A stretch of DNA of 64,000 nt from Wolfiporia cocos (GCA_029448655.1 JACCLO010000008.1:186001-250000); one strand, 5' to 3'. Counted from the stretch's first letter, positions 10,274-21,824 are shown. Notes: generated from the letters alone by a model not told the origin. Translations and numbers: made by a program.

Positions 10274-10887
10274 TAGTGATGTGCAAAGCACGGCTCAAAG
10301 CCGTGAGCCAGGCCTAGCCGAGCCGACTTAAGCCGGGCCGAGCCGAGCCTGGGGGGGTGGCTTGAGACGGCTCAGGGCCCGGCTTGGATCGTGAGCCGGC
10401 CGTAGCCGAGCCCTGAGCCGGCGGCTTTAGGCGCGCAGCTGTGGTGTTGAGAATTAGCGAAAATGGGCCCTTTGGTTTAAGATTTTGCATCAATTCACCT
10501 TATATGATCTCAGCGACCATTACAATGACCTGTGATCTGCTAACACGGTGCGGAACGTTGTGACTACAGTTGCGATCGGGGTTGTGATCGAGATCTGGAT
10601 TTTTGGTCAACATCATAAGCAGCTGTAAAAACACTTGTAGATCAGAATAACAACAAATAGTAGACATATAAGCATTCTGAATATGTTGTGCTGTCATTTG
10701 AACTGCACAAGCCAATAATTTCGAAGTCCTACATGATTACCCATAAGCCTGGGCCTGAGCCTGAGCCGGGCCCAAGCCGGCCTGAGCCGTCAAGGAGGGC
10801 CCGGCTTGACATTCCGCTGAGCCCGAGCCCTTCAAAGCCGGGCCCAAGCCCCGGGCTTTGAGCCGAGCCGTGCTTTGCACATCACTA
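10274..10887. mobile_element. Non-autonomous hAT-like element B, copy 1
   Basis: The termini TAGTGATGTGCAAAGCACGG and its complement are flanked by CTTGCTAT on both sides (10266-10273 and 10888-10895). Subterminal regions are GC-rich clusters of AGCCG/GGCTC motifs; the centre is AT-richer and non-coding. It is inserted inside element A. A second copy is at 35299-35885. Confidence 0.9.
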
Positions 10888-11201
10888 CTTGCTATGGTGA
10901 AGCCAGCTATCCATAACTTACTGCAACAACACTATAGCAAAGATGGCAAGAACATAATTGTAATTGATGCTTATCCACCAGTGGCTACACAGAATATGTT
11001 AATGCTATGTGGTTCAAGGTTCAGTCTGGTTCGAACCTGGTTCAAGGGTACCCATGACCCCCCTGAACCAAGAACCGAACCTTGATGTCCTACCCTGAAC
11101 CGGACCTGGACTGAACCTGAACCTAGATTCGGTTCAGGCGGTTCAGGTTCTGAACCTTGGTTCTGAACTGAACTTCGGCAACACTAGTCTATACCGACGA
11201 G

Positions 11202-11893
11202 TAAGGCTCCAACCATATAATATACATGTACAGGAAATCAGTAAATATATGGTATATGGTATATACATGGTATATACATGGTATATACATGGTTTACATG
11301 GTTTTCAGATGGTAGATTTTTCAGACATCTTGACATAGCCATTGCCTTGCCCATATGGCTCTGGAGATTGTCTCCTCCTTCAACAACATGCCATAGGTAT
11401 CAGTACTTGGCTGATGCAAGGAAAGATTTGGTGTTCAGTATTCAACAGCCACACTAGTAGCTGGAATGGCTTAGGAATTGTGCACAATGTGTGAGATGAT
11501 GGGAAACTTTGACACATGAGTCTAATGCATGATATAATCACTATGTGGGATAATATATAGCATAAACATAAATCTGATCTTACCTTCTGCCAATTGAGAG
11601 GGTAAGCAGAGTATGTGAATTATGACTTAACATCTTTGCATTTGCACAGTGGCCACCAGATTGTCCAAATCTCATATTGCCACTGCACCATACAATCTGT
11701 AAGACACATAACTAGCTCATGTACATATTCAAAACAACAATTTGAGGGTCTAATATGAATGCATTCACAACAACCATATACCATATAATATACCATGTAT
11801 ATACCATGTACTCGGCCACGTGTAAATACATGTATATAGTATATATATGAAACCATGTATACATGGTATATACATTATATGGTTGGAGCCTTA
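11202..11893. mobile_element. MITE C, copy 1 (hAT-like)
   Basis: The terminal repeats TAAGGCTCCAACCATATAAT are flanked by the 8-bp duplication CCGACGAG (11194-11201 and 11894-11901). The interior is AT-rich with runs of ATGGTATATACATGG. There is no transposase. It lies 15 bp from element A, in the kinase exon just before the DFD motif. The second copy is at 32481-33098. Confidence 0.9.
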
Positions 11894-12573
11894 CCGACGA
11901 GCACCGCCTACAGATCATTGATTTCGACATTGCTGTCCAGGACCCCAGGTCAAGGAAGATGACCTAATCAGTGGTTACCTCGGGAGTGAGGGTTGGATGG
12001 CGCCGGAGATAGGGAAAAAGGATGGTCCGCACCCTTTGTACAGTCCCATAAGGGCGGACAGGTGGTCCTGCGGCCGCGTTTTCCTCGTCTTTGCTGAGAA
12101 GCATGGGAAGCGGGACGAGGGCCTCCGTGCATTTGCGAAACGTCTGTTGTGCCCAGTCGTCGCCCCTCGTTAATTGACTGGTGTCAATCACCCCACGCCA
12201 AGAATGACGTGATTTCGAACGCTCAGATGGAGGACGCGATTTTGGATGCTCACATGGAGGATCCTGAGGACGAGGGACCGCCGAAGAAGCGACAGGCCGT
12301 GGCTGGTCGCTTTATCCCCATTCAATCACGACGCTCACCGATGACGATAACGGGTTGAACGACGGTGACTTCATGAAGCCCGCAAAGAAACCCAAGATCA
12401 AACATCGATCACGACCTCCATTTGGGGCTACCATAGTGTGTAGGCGTTATGTTCACGTATCCGCTAATGTATCTGTCACAGTTTTCACGCAGTGGGGCAA
12501 ATAATACTTTCTTTGTGTATACAACGCAGATACTTGTATGGTAGTGATACGCAACTTCCACATCTAAATCCAG

Positions 12574-12888
12574 ATGATGGTCGCAACAGACAAAATTGCT
12601 ACATATGAGGATAGTCGCAGCGAGCCCACGAGACTCATGCTATCTAAAATCTTATCGTACGGGATGTCTCAAGCTGTCAACCTCGACAAAAGTACCGCAG
12701 ATCACATCGCCCTCTATTCGTGTACCTCCCCGCCCTACGAAACGGTTGCGCTTATCATAGTCGAGGGAAAGTCCGAACTGGGAAGTGGAGGCTGTGATCC
12801 TACTGTACAGGCTTCCTATTCTTATGAGAAGTTCTGGGCATCCCCAGAGGTACGCATTGGGTGCTGTCTTGTCACCCAACATTTCTGA
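12574..12888 (+). pseudogene. Fragment of a second kinase/Crinkler-associated gene
   Basis: A 104-codon frame carries MSQAVNLDKSTADHIALY and ELGSGGCDPTVQ. I associate these blocks with the region upstream of the kinase domain in a large Agaricomycete protein family. An apparent intron starts at GTACGC near 12853, and a degenerate continuation (SCYPSF) follows near 12930. After that the homology is lost and a fragment on the other strand begins. No kinase domain follows. It probably belonged to a gene like K2 (33886-35060) rather than to K1, whose own end is at about 12504. The family assignment is from memory of the motif and is moderately certain. Confidence 0.6.
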
Positions 12889-12963
12889 TTTCTTCTTCTG
12901 AACAGCGTCAGGAAGTACACAACGGGTCCTGCTACCCTTCCTTCCAACAAACCGAGTCCCATT

Positions 12964-13564
12964 TCAGTTGATTTGAATAATTGAGTCGGGAGCACGGACT
13001 CCAGTCTGATGTGATGGTGTAATGTGTCTACCTTCAAGTACAAGGTAGTCATGCATTCGCACGCTGGTTGTCAGGTATATTGAACCAGAAGGAGGCCGCA
13101 GATGTTGGATATCCACAATATTTGCCTGAGGAAACTGGTCATTGTAGAACTGGAGGAACATTCGCCATTGAGCTGAAGATAGCTGCTGTACGATAGAGCC
13201 AACCAATGAGAACTGACCAAGTATACGGTTAGTCCCTCAAGGTAGATGTGTGTCAGCAATTGGACAGAAGGTCGGAGTTGCACAAATAAATTTAAGGCAC
13301 TCGCAGTCGTCAGCTACCTGCTGATCTGAGTGTTGAAGGGATGCAATTGTTCCCCGCTGATCCTGATCAGATCTTGAAATTAGCCTTGCTGCCTGAGCAG
13401 TCACGACAGCTTCTACAGAGGCGTGATCGCCCCCACATCCCAAGTCCGTCACCTGGATCAAAATAAATCAAAGTTAAGTTGAATAACTTCAGACTTCTTA
13501 CCAGGCACCGTATGCGGACCCCGCTTATATCCGGCAGCAACATATGAAGCCCTGATATCAGCAT
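12964..13564 (-). pseudogene. Decayed unknown ORF fragment
   Basis: Three short minus-strand frames succeed one another. The most protein-like is 12964-13206, with SSAQWRMFLQFYN, RPPSGSIYLTTSVRMHDYL and GRHITPSHQT. I recall this pattern from transposon-rich Agaricomycete hypothetical proteins but cannot name it. Frame changes between the pieces indicate decay or unseen introns. It is oriented against the fragment that ends just upstream. Confidence 0.4.
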
Positions 13565-14274
13565 TTAATCGCCGTTGGAGGTAGGTCATTCATACTCTAT
13601 GAAATGATAAGCTCTGGACGCAATTCTTGACGGAGTTGCCCCTCGGCTTGTTCAACAGAGGCATCATAGAACGAATCCGAATGTTTTTACACATCGCCTG
13701 CTCATGGTTCTTGTGCCGGCACGGTGGAGATTTGTGGTCCTAGTCTGACTGCATCGTCTAAGAGTGCTATGCCCTCAGAGTGATATAACATCTGTCACGG
13801 AATACTTGCAATCACAGGTTGCGTTTCGATGCTCGATGCACCTGGAGAGTACTCGCAGACCCATCTTCGCACTCTAAATTCTAGCAGTGAAGTGGTTCTG
13901 CATCTCGCGAGACTCGCTTTGACATCGGCGATGCAATTCTTGTATGCAGTACACCCCAGCGATTTAGCATCATCATGATGAGAGACTCGCGCATGCATGG
14001 CCGATATTGTTGCGACGACTGTCCGGCTGCACGCGCATGTCAGATCCCAAGTCATGTCATCGCCATCGACCATGCTTTCGATCACCGTGCATAACCGTGC
14101 ACCGGTACGTCGCGCGCTGATCGCCTCGCCTCGCCAACACACGACATCCCGCAACACCAGCAAGGTATCAACCATCTCATACATTTCCGGGATATCGCCA
14201 CAGGGAAATACAGCAGTACATCCTACACATCACCACACAGCCCAAAGACCCCATATCCAAGCAGCGCAACGCGA
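13565..14274. other. Intergenic stretch downstream of the ATG7 relic
   Basis: The only long frame is a minus-strand 129-codon ORF (13795-14184) with no motif I know. Its composition is not convincing as a gene. No repeat, LTR or terminal inverted repeat is visible. Confidence 0.4.
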
Positions 14275-16930
14275 TCAAGAGTCCTCTTCTTCATCCCACC
14301 CGATGCTCTCAAGTGTGGCGTTGCCCTTGGCATACAGCTTATCGAGCCCCGTGAGCGTCTCGAGGTACTTTGGCTCGTTGAACACCCTCAGCAGCATCTC
14401 AAAGCCCCCAGCCTCATACGCCTGGAGGACCTGCCCACCTCAGTCAGCATCCACGCCACAATGCAGAGGAAGATGCCAGTGGAGAATGGCGACACGCACC
14501 GTCTCGCTGCACCCCGTGCACCGGTCGCATGCCGTGCCGGTGATGGGCATGTTCCGGAACTGGGCGAGGAACCCACGCAGCTAGTGTGGCACCGGCCCGA
14601 GCACGCCTTCCGACACGGATGCATCCGTGCCGGGCTGCACGAGTGGCGCGGGTGCATGGATGCTGCGCGTTGGCGGTCGCGCGCACACGTAGGGGTTGCA
14701 TGCACGCGTAGGGGTCGCATGCATCGCAGCGGTGTGCACGTCATAGCGGCTGCGCATCGTCGTGCGTAGCCAATTATTACATGCATGGTAAGGGTCTGCA
14801 GTCGGAAATGCAGCTGAAGCTCAGCACACGAAGAGCGGGGAGGGAGCAGGGAGGGTACGTATCCGCCCGGGTGCTGCAGGAGCGCGACGAGCAGCTCGAC
14901 CGCCGTCGACGACGCGATCGACGCGAGGCCCGGGCGCGTCACGGTGCTCATCTGGTCGAGCGTGCGGTCCGTGAGGGACTGCGCGCGCGGGGCGGACAGC
15001 GTAGGTGATCAGCTCAGCGCCGCGGCGGACGCGGAGGAACGACACGCACATCCGTGGGCGCGACGATGTCGTTGCAGAAGTAGCACCCGAGGCGCGGCGC
15101 GGCGGGCGCGGCGGGCGACGCGTGGGCGCCGTGGCGCATCACGAGGAACGTGTCGAAGCCGAGCGCGGCGTTCATCACGATCTGCATGCGCCGGCGACCG
15201 GCGAGCGTCAGCGGCGCCCGCGCGGCGGGGACGGGGGCGGGCGGCGCACCTTGCCCTTGGCTGCGCCGAGGACGATCGGGAGCCAGCGGCTCTCGCGCGA
15301 ATCCATGAGGAGGAAGACGGCGTCGTGCGCGTCGACGAGCGCCTCGAGCGCCGCGACGTCCGCGCCTCTGACGCGGGCGGGACGGGGCGCCCCGGCATCG
15401 GGATGCTCAGCACGTGCCCAGTCGCGTTCTGGCGGGCGTGCGGGCGTGCGGGCGCAAGCATACAGATCGTGCGAGAAGAGACGACACGCGTGAGCGTGGG
15501 CGGAAGAGAGGAGGACGCGGCGACGCACCACATCGGGGAAGATCTTCTTGAGGCGCTCGGCAGCGACGGGGGCCTTGGGGCGGCCGCCGTGGAGACAGTC
15601 CTCGAACTCGAAGAGCGGCTGGCGGACGGGGTTCGAGAACGAGACGCGCGTCGAGTCGACGAAAGTGATCGCGCGCACGCCTCAGCCCTGCGTGGCACGA
15701 CGGCGTGTGAGTGGCGGCATGTGAGCACGGCAGCGCGACAGCGTGCGTGATCGGAAGCGTGTCAGCGTGTCAGAGGGTGAGCAACAATGCTTGAGAAGAG
15801 AAGCGGACGCGGGAGAGACGCACCGTGAGCGTGCGCGCGACGTAGCACCCGAGCGTGCCCGCGCCGAGGGGGAGGCAGCGCGTAGCGGCGACGCGCTCGA
15901 GGTCGAGCGCGAGGAGAATGCGCCAGCGCGTGAGCTTGTGGTCCAGGTCGACAGCTTGGTCCGCGAGCCTGTGCGCGGTGGGCGCGGTGAGCAGGGAACG
16001 GGCGATGTGACGAGGATGGTGCACGACAGGGCGAAAGGCGGATGGGGAAGTAAAGCAGAGCATGGGCGAAGGGAGGAGGAGGAACGACGGATAGAAGAAA
16101 CGGACAGCACGGGCCGATGCGCGCAGAGCGTAGCTCTCACCTCGTCGGGTCCATCATCGGCGCGAGGTCCGCCATGCGTGAGCCCAGCTTGCCCTGCACG
16201 TTCTTCTCCCACCCCACCGCGGCTTGGACGCTCCCTCGCGAGGAGGTTGCGCAGCGGCCAGCCGGGGTTCGACGGCGCCGCGGAGGGGTCGAGGAACGCG
16301 ATTGTGCGCTGCGCGGCGGGGGGTTAGCATGCGTGCGTGCGGGAGGCGGCGGGGTGACCTCGTCCTCGGGGACGCCGGCGAAGAACGCGTCGTACGCCTC
16401 GACGGCGCCAAGCTCGGGCACACCATCGCGCAGGCGGACGAGGAAGAAGGCGTGCGACGTCTGCTGTGTCTCGGCGTGGAGCGCAGCGAGCGCGGACTCG
16501 GGGAGGTGCCCAGCTGCGGGTGCCCAGCCCGCGTCGTCGATCTCCCACGCGAGCTTGGCGGCGAGCGCGAGAAAGGAGAGCCAGTAGTAGTACTTGTACT
16601 TCTTGAGGTCCGCGAAGGCGAGGAGGAGGAAGCGGGTCAGGTGTGCGGTGGACCTGTCGGCGACGATGCTTTGCCAGATCTGCAGGGGATGAGAGCGTGG
16701 GCCAGGGACGGAAGAGGGAGCGCACCTCGTCGGCGACGGTGTTGAAGAGGGTGGTCTTGTCTGCGGCCTTGAACTCTTCGATGGTGTTGTAGTTCTTGAG
16801 CAGGCCCGTGGCGAGAACGGCGTGCGCGGGAGGTCTGCAGGCAGAGATGAGCGGGTCGTGCGAGCGGCGGGACGGTACGCACTGCGGGCTCGACGAGGGA
16901 CGAGAAGGGCGCGGACTGCACGATTGGCAT
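14275..16930 (-). pseudogene. ATG7: Decayed autophagy E1 enzyme ATG7
   Basis: ATG7 is the E1-like enzyme that adenylates Atg8 and Atg12 and passes them to Atg3/Atg10. In order the minus strand shows MPIVQSAPFSSLV (16930), the NYNTIEEFKAADKT and FADLKKYKYYYW blocks, [18 protein letters not shown], the ATP-binding loop [11 protein letters not shown] (about 15860), [16 protein letters not shown], zinc ligands CYFC and CDRCTGC, the active-site region [15 protein letters not shown] (about 14950) and the C-terminus ending at 14275. Several lesions are seen. The segment between SLVEPA and PPAHAV (about 50-60 residues in homologues) is missing and the frame cannot be bridged. There is a frameshift near 16235 and another near 15375. 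TGA stands at 15684-15682 where a tryptophan is conserved, and TAG at 14583-14581. The catalytic cysteine is serine (AGC, 14948-14946). The TAG could be a splice acceptor, but the others cannot be spliced away. It is more GC-rich than its surroundings. Confidence 0.9.
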
Positions 16931-17231
16931 CGCGGGAGACGGCGAAGGCGAAGGCGAGGACGAGGACGAGGAGCGCGCTCGCTGGCGCGCACTCGTTCAC
17001 GAGCAGCAAGCGCGAGGCCCGGTCTCGCGAGAGGACCGCCTGCGTGTGATCGCGACCACTAATTATTTCTGCGGCGATTGATCTACAACTGCTGCCCTTA
17101 GATACAGATTCAGATGTGTATCGATACATGTGAGGTCCCACCAGCTAGGCTGTATTCACCGACGGGTATAAGTCAGTGTATTGCGCCCCGTTACGAAGCC
17201 CGTGAACGTCCCGACATGACGACCAATATAA

Positions 17232-19357
17232 TCATCCCCTCCGCGCCCGTTTCGCCTTGCGATCACGCATCTCTCGAGGAGGCACGGGTTCACTCCAGTC
17301 CTTGGCCCTACGCCTCTTGCGCGGTGGCTCCGCACTACGCGACCCTGTAGCAGTACTTCCCGGCTCGGTGGTGGGCAGGCCTGCATCAACGCTGGAGGTC
17401 TCCGCGCCAATATCGGTCTGCCGCGCAACTGGCCGCGTTCGGGGCTGCTTTCCTTTGATATTGCGGCCGCTGGCCTGGCTGCGGGGTAGAATACCTGTCT
17501 TTGGTACCACGAGGTGATAAACCTCGCTCAGCTTGTCCCTGTCGGAGTTGGCAGCCGAGATATCCAAAACGCTGCCTTCTTCAATGGGAGGTGTGATGAC
17601 GACGAGACGAATAGACTTCGCGCCGCAATCATGTAGCTGTTTTAGACCCAGCGTGGAGATTTCGTGCTTGGGGCTGCCAGTCACCTGGAAGATGGTTGCA
17701 CGTCGAGAACCAGCTTCGTAAACAAACGCGTCGAATGAAGGCTGGGAGTCAGAATCAGGGGCGTAGAACCCATCCTTCAATTCCGAGGTTTTCCTAGAGA
17801 AGGGGTAGCGGGGCAGATACTCGAGTTTCTCAACTGATGCATCGATCCGACCGTTTGCTATAGTTACGTTGCGGCCTTGGCAGCCCAAGCGAAGGTACCG
17901 GCAAGGTTCGGTGTCATCGGATTTCCAATGAGTATTTATCTTCGACGGCGGGCGCTTCTTCATGGCGGTCATGGGCCACTCGCCGCCCTTGGGAAACTCG
18001 ACAAGGACTGCACATTCCAAGAAGCGGCCGGCGAGACCCCTGGTGACAGGATCTTTAACGTATTGCTGATATAGCTCATTGGCTTTGTGCTCCAAGGTTT
18101 TGTCGAGACCACCCTTCAGTTTGCGCCATAGGTAGTCGGTGGCTACATTCACGTTATATTTCGTTCGATCACCGGGCCGTGGAGTGACCTCAAGGAAGAG
18201 ATGAGATATTTTCTCATCCTCGGCTACGGCATGGGCATTGTTAACCAATTGATTCAACTTCGTCAAATCATCCAGTTGCTTAATCTCTTGTTCGATTAGT
18301 TCTTTGTAAATCTCTTGGTTCGCCCCACAGCTATATACCTGGCGAGCAGAGGTGCCATAGAGTTTAGCGAAGTCCGCGATGTCTCGCGCTGAAGGCTTGT
18401 CTTGGCCGGCTTCCCACGACTGAAGATCCAGGCTGTCAAGACGTTCATTCATCGCTCACAAAGAGAACGAAGCAAGGAGACTCACCCTACAATGAGCTCC
18501 CCAACTGACCAAGGCTTCATCCAGAACTTCACTACTGGCCTCGGAGCTTTCTTCCACCATTGAACACGCTGCCCGCGCGGAGACGCCGCCTGCAGTATAA
18601 AGCCAGGACAGCGGAAAGCCAGCCTATCGTATATTGGAGGCACAGTTGTCAAGTGTAGATTGGAGTCAACCAAGAACCATGTTCCATGGGGAAGGTAGCG
18701 GTGTAGGTCATCCTCTGTAGTGAAGTCACCGGGAATCTTGAAGACTCCTTCATCATTTAGGATGAAGCTCGACATATGATCCTTCTGGAAGGTGGTGATT
18801 TGCCCTGCGAGGAGGCGGAGAGCAAGTACGTAGAACAGAAAAAGGCTTTTCCCTGGTGGCTTTGTGAGAAGGACAAGATGACTTGAATAGTAGGCATCCT
18901 CACCGATACCGGGATTGCCAATAACGATTCCACCGGACCCAGACCTCTTTTGGCTCGGCAAGCCAACGAAGGGGTTATGGATTGGCTCAGCATCCATATG
19001 CGCGGGTGCATCGCCCCTGTCATTCCCGCCTTGGTTTGCTCCATCACCGTCCCACCAGAATGTGTTGATGATGTCCTGTAGCATGCTGCGATACTCATCC
19101 CTGACAAGGACCGCCCGGGTATATTCAGTCAATTCCTTTGTGGTGGAATCTGAGTCCCATCGAAGCACCATAGGATTTTCATCTTCTACGCGCTGCGCGT
19201 CGGACGTAACAGAGATGGGATGAAAGAGATCCTGGGGATTCCCTCGCCAGGCGATTTCATGGAGTCTGCGTAGAGAGAGCGCGTAATCGTCGTAATCGTT
19301 GTCGTCGGGGCCAACACGTGTTGCGCGACGGTGGTCACTTAAGGGGCGGAGGGACAT
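17232..19357 (-). CDS. Crinkler/RHS-type P-loop NTPase with nuclease-like domain, three exons
   Basis: Three exons (19357-18904, 18852-18486, 18432-17232) join in frame to 2022 nt (673 aa) with introns of 51 and 53 nt, both GT-AG. The first intron splits the Walker A codon: GNPGI and GKS lie on either side and splicing creates GNPGIGKS. Downstream are FYVLALRLL and the hydrophobic strands of a STAND/AAA-like ATPase. The last exon has LYGTSARQVY, FLECAVLVEF and a PD-(D/E)XK-like stretch (FDAFVYE ... IFQVTGSPKHEISTLG), where the usual E-x-K looks replaced by QVT. The C-terminus is strongly basic (PPRKRRRAKDW, RKAKRARRG), so nuclear import is likely. In oomycetes and fungi this architecture is the Crinkler-RHSP family of effector-like proteins. 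An upstream in-frame ATG at 19432 is possible, and a separate 5' exon cannot be excluded. No lesion is seen. Confidence 0.85.
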
Positions 19358-19799
19358 GTTGACGAGAAAGAAGCTGAAGTATACGTGATTGGCAACCGTA
19401 GCGAGGCGGCACGCCCAGTGAAAAGCCGTCATATCCTTAGTGTATCAGTAAATACCAGTAAATAGCAAAAAATAAATTAAGATACTCATTCATACCAGAA
19501 GCTATCAAAAGCTAAATACCAAGAGTCCGGGCGGTCCGATCACCGATGCCAAGACTTTCGTTATACTCATACATACTAGTTAATATATCCTCGAATGATA
19601 GAAGGCGTGTCTGAGTGTTTCTCGGGCAGACGTCCAGTCGAAAAGTTGACGTCAAGTCAAGAAGTTTTGAGTGGGCACCAATTCAAAAAGCCATGGTACT
19701 GAGCCAACGTGTAGATTACTTGTTTGCCCTGTATTTTGAACAGACGATACAATCTATGTTACACATCCCTCCCCCTCCCTGCCTCAGATACTAGCACAT
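19358..19799. other. AT-rich intergenic region
   Basis: This is the probable shared upstream region of the Crinkler-type gene (minus) and the gene fragment starting at 19800 (plus). No repeat boundary or clear promoter element is visible. Confidence 0.4.
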
Positions 19800-21053
19800 A
19801 TGCCGAAAGCTGCGCAGTATGTGCTCACCGAGAGTGGGGAAAAAGAATATTACTGCTCATGTTCACTATACTGCTATAATAATCACTGCAAAGTTACTCA
19901 CACCACATACTTCAACCACAAGAAGAAGCAGCAGTTATTGAATTTGGGCCACCCTCCTGAAGCTATTAGGCTTAAGAAGAGGAGAAGGATAGACTTGGAA
20001 GTAAGTTTATATAGCGTGTACATCCAAGATGCGATGCACACATGATAAAAAAATAGAGACTCACTGCATATCTGGTGTAGCCTGAGGAAAATGCCACAAC
20101 CAATGCAGAGGCATCCACCTCTGGATCAATAATTGATGCAGGTGTATATAAGCTCACTGTGACCATAGCCAATTCTTTGTTAAATGGCACGTGCATATCA
20201 CAACACAGGGAGCGTACCGTGTGCTGTGCCACCTGCATAGCGGGGAATCCTCTATCTCCAGGCCCAAAGGCCATAGTCCTCCGTAAGGGGGACAACATAA
20301 GGCACGATGTATTGACATCATACCGCCGTATCGTAAGGGACCCCCAAGGGACTACCAAAGGTAGTCCGCATGGGCAGGACTGCTAAGAGCAGTCCACCTT
20401 AGGTGTCGCCCCAGACCAGTGTGTCAGAGAGGGAGAGAGGACGCTGTCGCCATGGCGTTGTTGGGCAGTCACTCACACATGATGTAGTAAGAGCTCCCAG
20501 GGGGAATCCCCCCTAGGCTGAGATGACAAGACTGGGGTGTAAGCCCCAGTCATCGCAGTATATATACAAGTGGTGGCAGACCCTCTAGCTACAAGACCAG
20601 CCCTAAAGGCGAGGTCCATGCACAATGTGACTTCATACCACATGACCATGACGATTGTCCTTGTCAGGTGACATATCATGTGACCCAGTAGATAAAGAAA
20701 GCGAAACGTATCTTATCTCCCATGCACGTGCGGTTCCACCAGCGGCTCATAAGGCGCTATAACGTATATTAAGGAGAAAAGGGATTCAACATCATTTATT
20801 GTGACAGTGCATGTAGAACAGCCTAGTGATGATGGCAACGATTTTCGGGAGCCAGAGCAAAATCACAGCATTTTAGCCAGTGAAATCAGTGCGTAAAGAT
20901 ATCCTTGACCTCTTCATATTCTTAATCAGTCAAAAGTTGTCACAAATCCAGAGAGCGAAGGGGTTGGAGACAAAAGTTTTAGTAGCCTCAGTCAACCTCA
21001 GGATGAGAACCAGATGTATGTTGATGAAGCAAGCATGGGAGATATATCTACAC
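19800..21053 (+). pseudogene. 5' exons of a basidiomycete hypothetical gene, split by a solo LTR
   Basis: Exon 1 starts at 19800 and encodes a cysteine-containing N-terminus (CSCSLYCYNNHCK, then TYFNHKKKQQLLNLG). This style of beginning is common to transposon-associated hypothetical proteins of Agaricomycetes. It ends at a GTAAGT donor near 19999. Further exon-like stretches in open frames are near 20087-20149 (acidic, Ser/Thr-rich), 20820-20905, and about 20930-21053, which ends CTACACAG/GTATGC at a donor. The solo LTR at 20196-20806 lies within this series. I do not recognise the function. The gene may continue in the fragments at 24775-25283 and 26652-29821, but the many insertions make that uncertain. 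Confidence 0.5.
20196..20806 (-). repeat. Solo LTR (minus), 611 bp
   Basis: It is bounded by TATCACAACA...TTGTGACA and duplicated GTGCA on each side (20191-20195 and 20807-20811). It contains the hairpin CTGGGGTGTAAGCCCCAG and a CCCTAAAGGCGAGGTCC block also found in the LTR at 30514-30937, so both belong to one family. Confidence 0.85.
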
Positions 21054-21824
21054 AGGTATGCCTCAAATGTATTGATTTTATCAGAGACTATATGCGCAGC
21101 TCCTGTTGCAGTATCTGTCATGTAACATGTGCTACAAAAGATCCTCGCAGCTATATAGTGAGATATTGTACATATAGAATATATATACCATGAAGAGTGT
21201 GATATTGCAATGGCTCTCAGCCGATTCTGTCTGTTATTATCTTACACCCAATTAAATATTGGTGGGTGTTTGGGACACCACTTAGTTGAATGTCTCATTA
21301 CTCATGGAGAGTCAATTATAAAATCATGAGAATATTCTGAGGTATATATCATATAGTGCAGTGTATTATAAAAATGTGCAATATACAGATAGTACAAATT
21401 GAATTATTAACTATTTTACAACCTTGGAGATACTATGACACCATAGTGTGTGGTACCTTTGGCCATGTACACCTTTACTTATGAATTTAAACTTTATATA
21501 TGAGGTCCACACACTCACCAATATACTTCTTGAACAGCATATTGACCCTACATCTCATCTAATTGATTCGCAGTGGTGGGCATACGATATTCACAACATT
21601 CAGTGCCCTGTAGAGCAGACACAGACTCTAAGTTCAAATCAGGACCTTTTATGGCTTCATTTTATACTACCACAAGAGCCCTAGCAATCCAGTGTTGCCA
21701 TGTGCTGAGAAATGGGATCACAATCAAGTAGGAGGTCGGAAGCACTGTAGAAGGCACCAGCCACCGATGCGTCAAGCACGTTAAGATGCGTTAGCACCAG
21801 CCTTGTGGCATCATGGGGTCACGT
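21054..21824. other. AT-rich region without a clear feature
   Basis: Short frames only (the longest is plus 21448-21684, 78 codons, with no motif). It may be intronic or decayed exon sequence of the surrounding hypothetical gene. Confidence 0.4.

Larger units (their letters stand above)
9362..11186. mobile_element. Non-autonomous hAT-like element A
   Basis: The terminal inverted repeats begin TAGTGTTGCCGAAGTTCAG and the 8-bp duplication GTCTATAC flanks the element (9354-9361 and 11187-11194), as for hAT transposons. Subterminal regions are packed with GGTTC/GAACC motifs in both orientations. No transposase frame is seen. It contains a 237-bp LTR-like insertion and element B, and lies inside the kinase catalytic-loop exon. 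Confidence 0.88.
7626..12504 (+). pseudogene. Fungal protein kinase gene (K1) shredded by at least four insertions
   Basis: Pieces of one basidiomycete kinase gene appear in order. They are an N-terminal exon region (7700-8047, block ANQLSSENHKPRNFVIMLVY), a low-complexity stretch (8060-8209) that continues in frame at 8922 once the foldback element is skipped, a kinase N-lobe/C-lobe segment with the catalytic loop HLDIKPANLVYT (9033-9361), and, after two more insertions, IIDFDIAVQ (DFD replacing DFG) and GWMAPE with DRWSCG (11894-12110). A basic C-terminal tail follows, with a frame change near 12340. The DNA reads continuously only after removing the elements at 8210-8912, 9362-11186 and 11202-11893 plus one copy of each target duplication. 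The gypsy element upstream separates any further 5' exons. Such kinases occur in large families in Agaricomycetes, often near Crinkler genes. Confidence 0.85.

Noticed and set aside
11202..11893. Tyr/Ile-rich minus ORFs (repeated in 32858-33123) as small membrane proteins
   Set aside because: They are translations of the ATGGTATATAC runs in MITE C and occur only because the element is present twice.
14581..14583. TAG in ATG7 as a certain nonsense mutation
   Set aside because: It could serve as a splice acceptor (ACTAG before CTGCGTGGG), so I rely on the other lesions for the pseudogene call.
14461..16992. Long plus-strand and alternate-frame ORFs (up to 334 codons) in the GC-rich region
   Set aside because: They are arginine/alanine-rich shadow frames caused by high GC. 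The ATG7 motifs on the minus strand explain the region.
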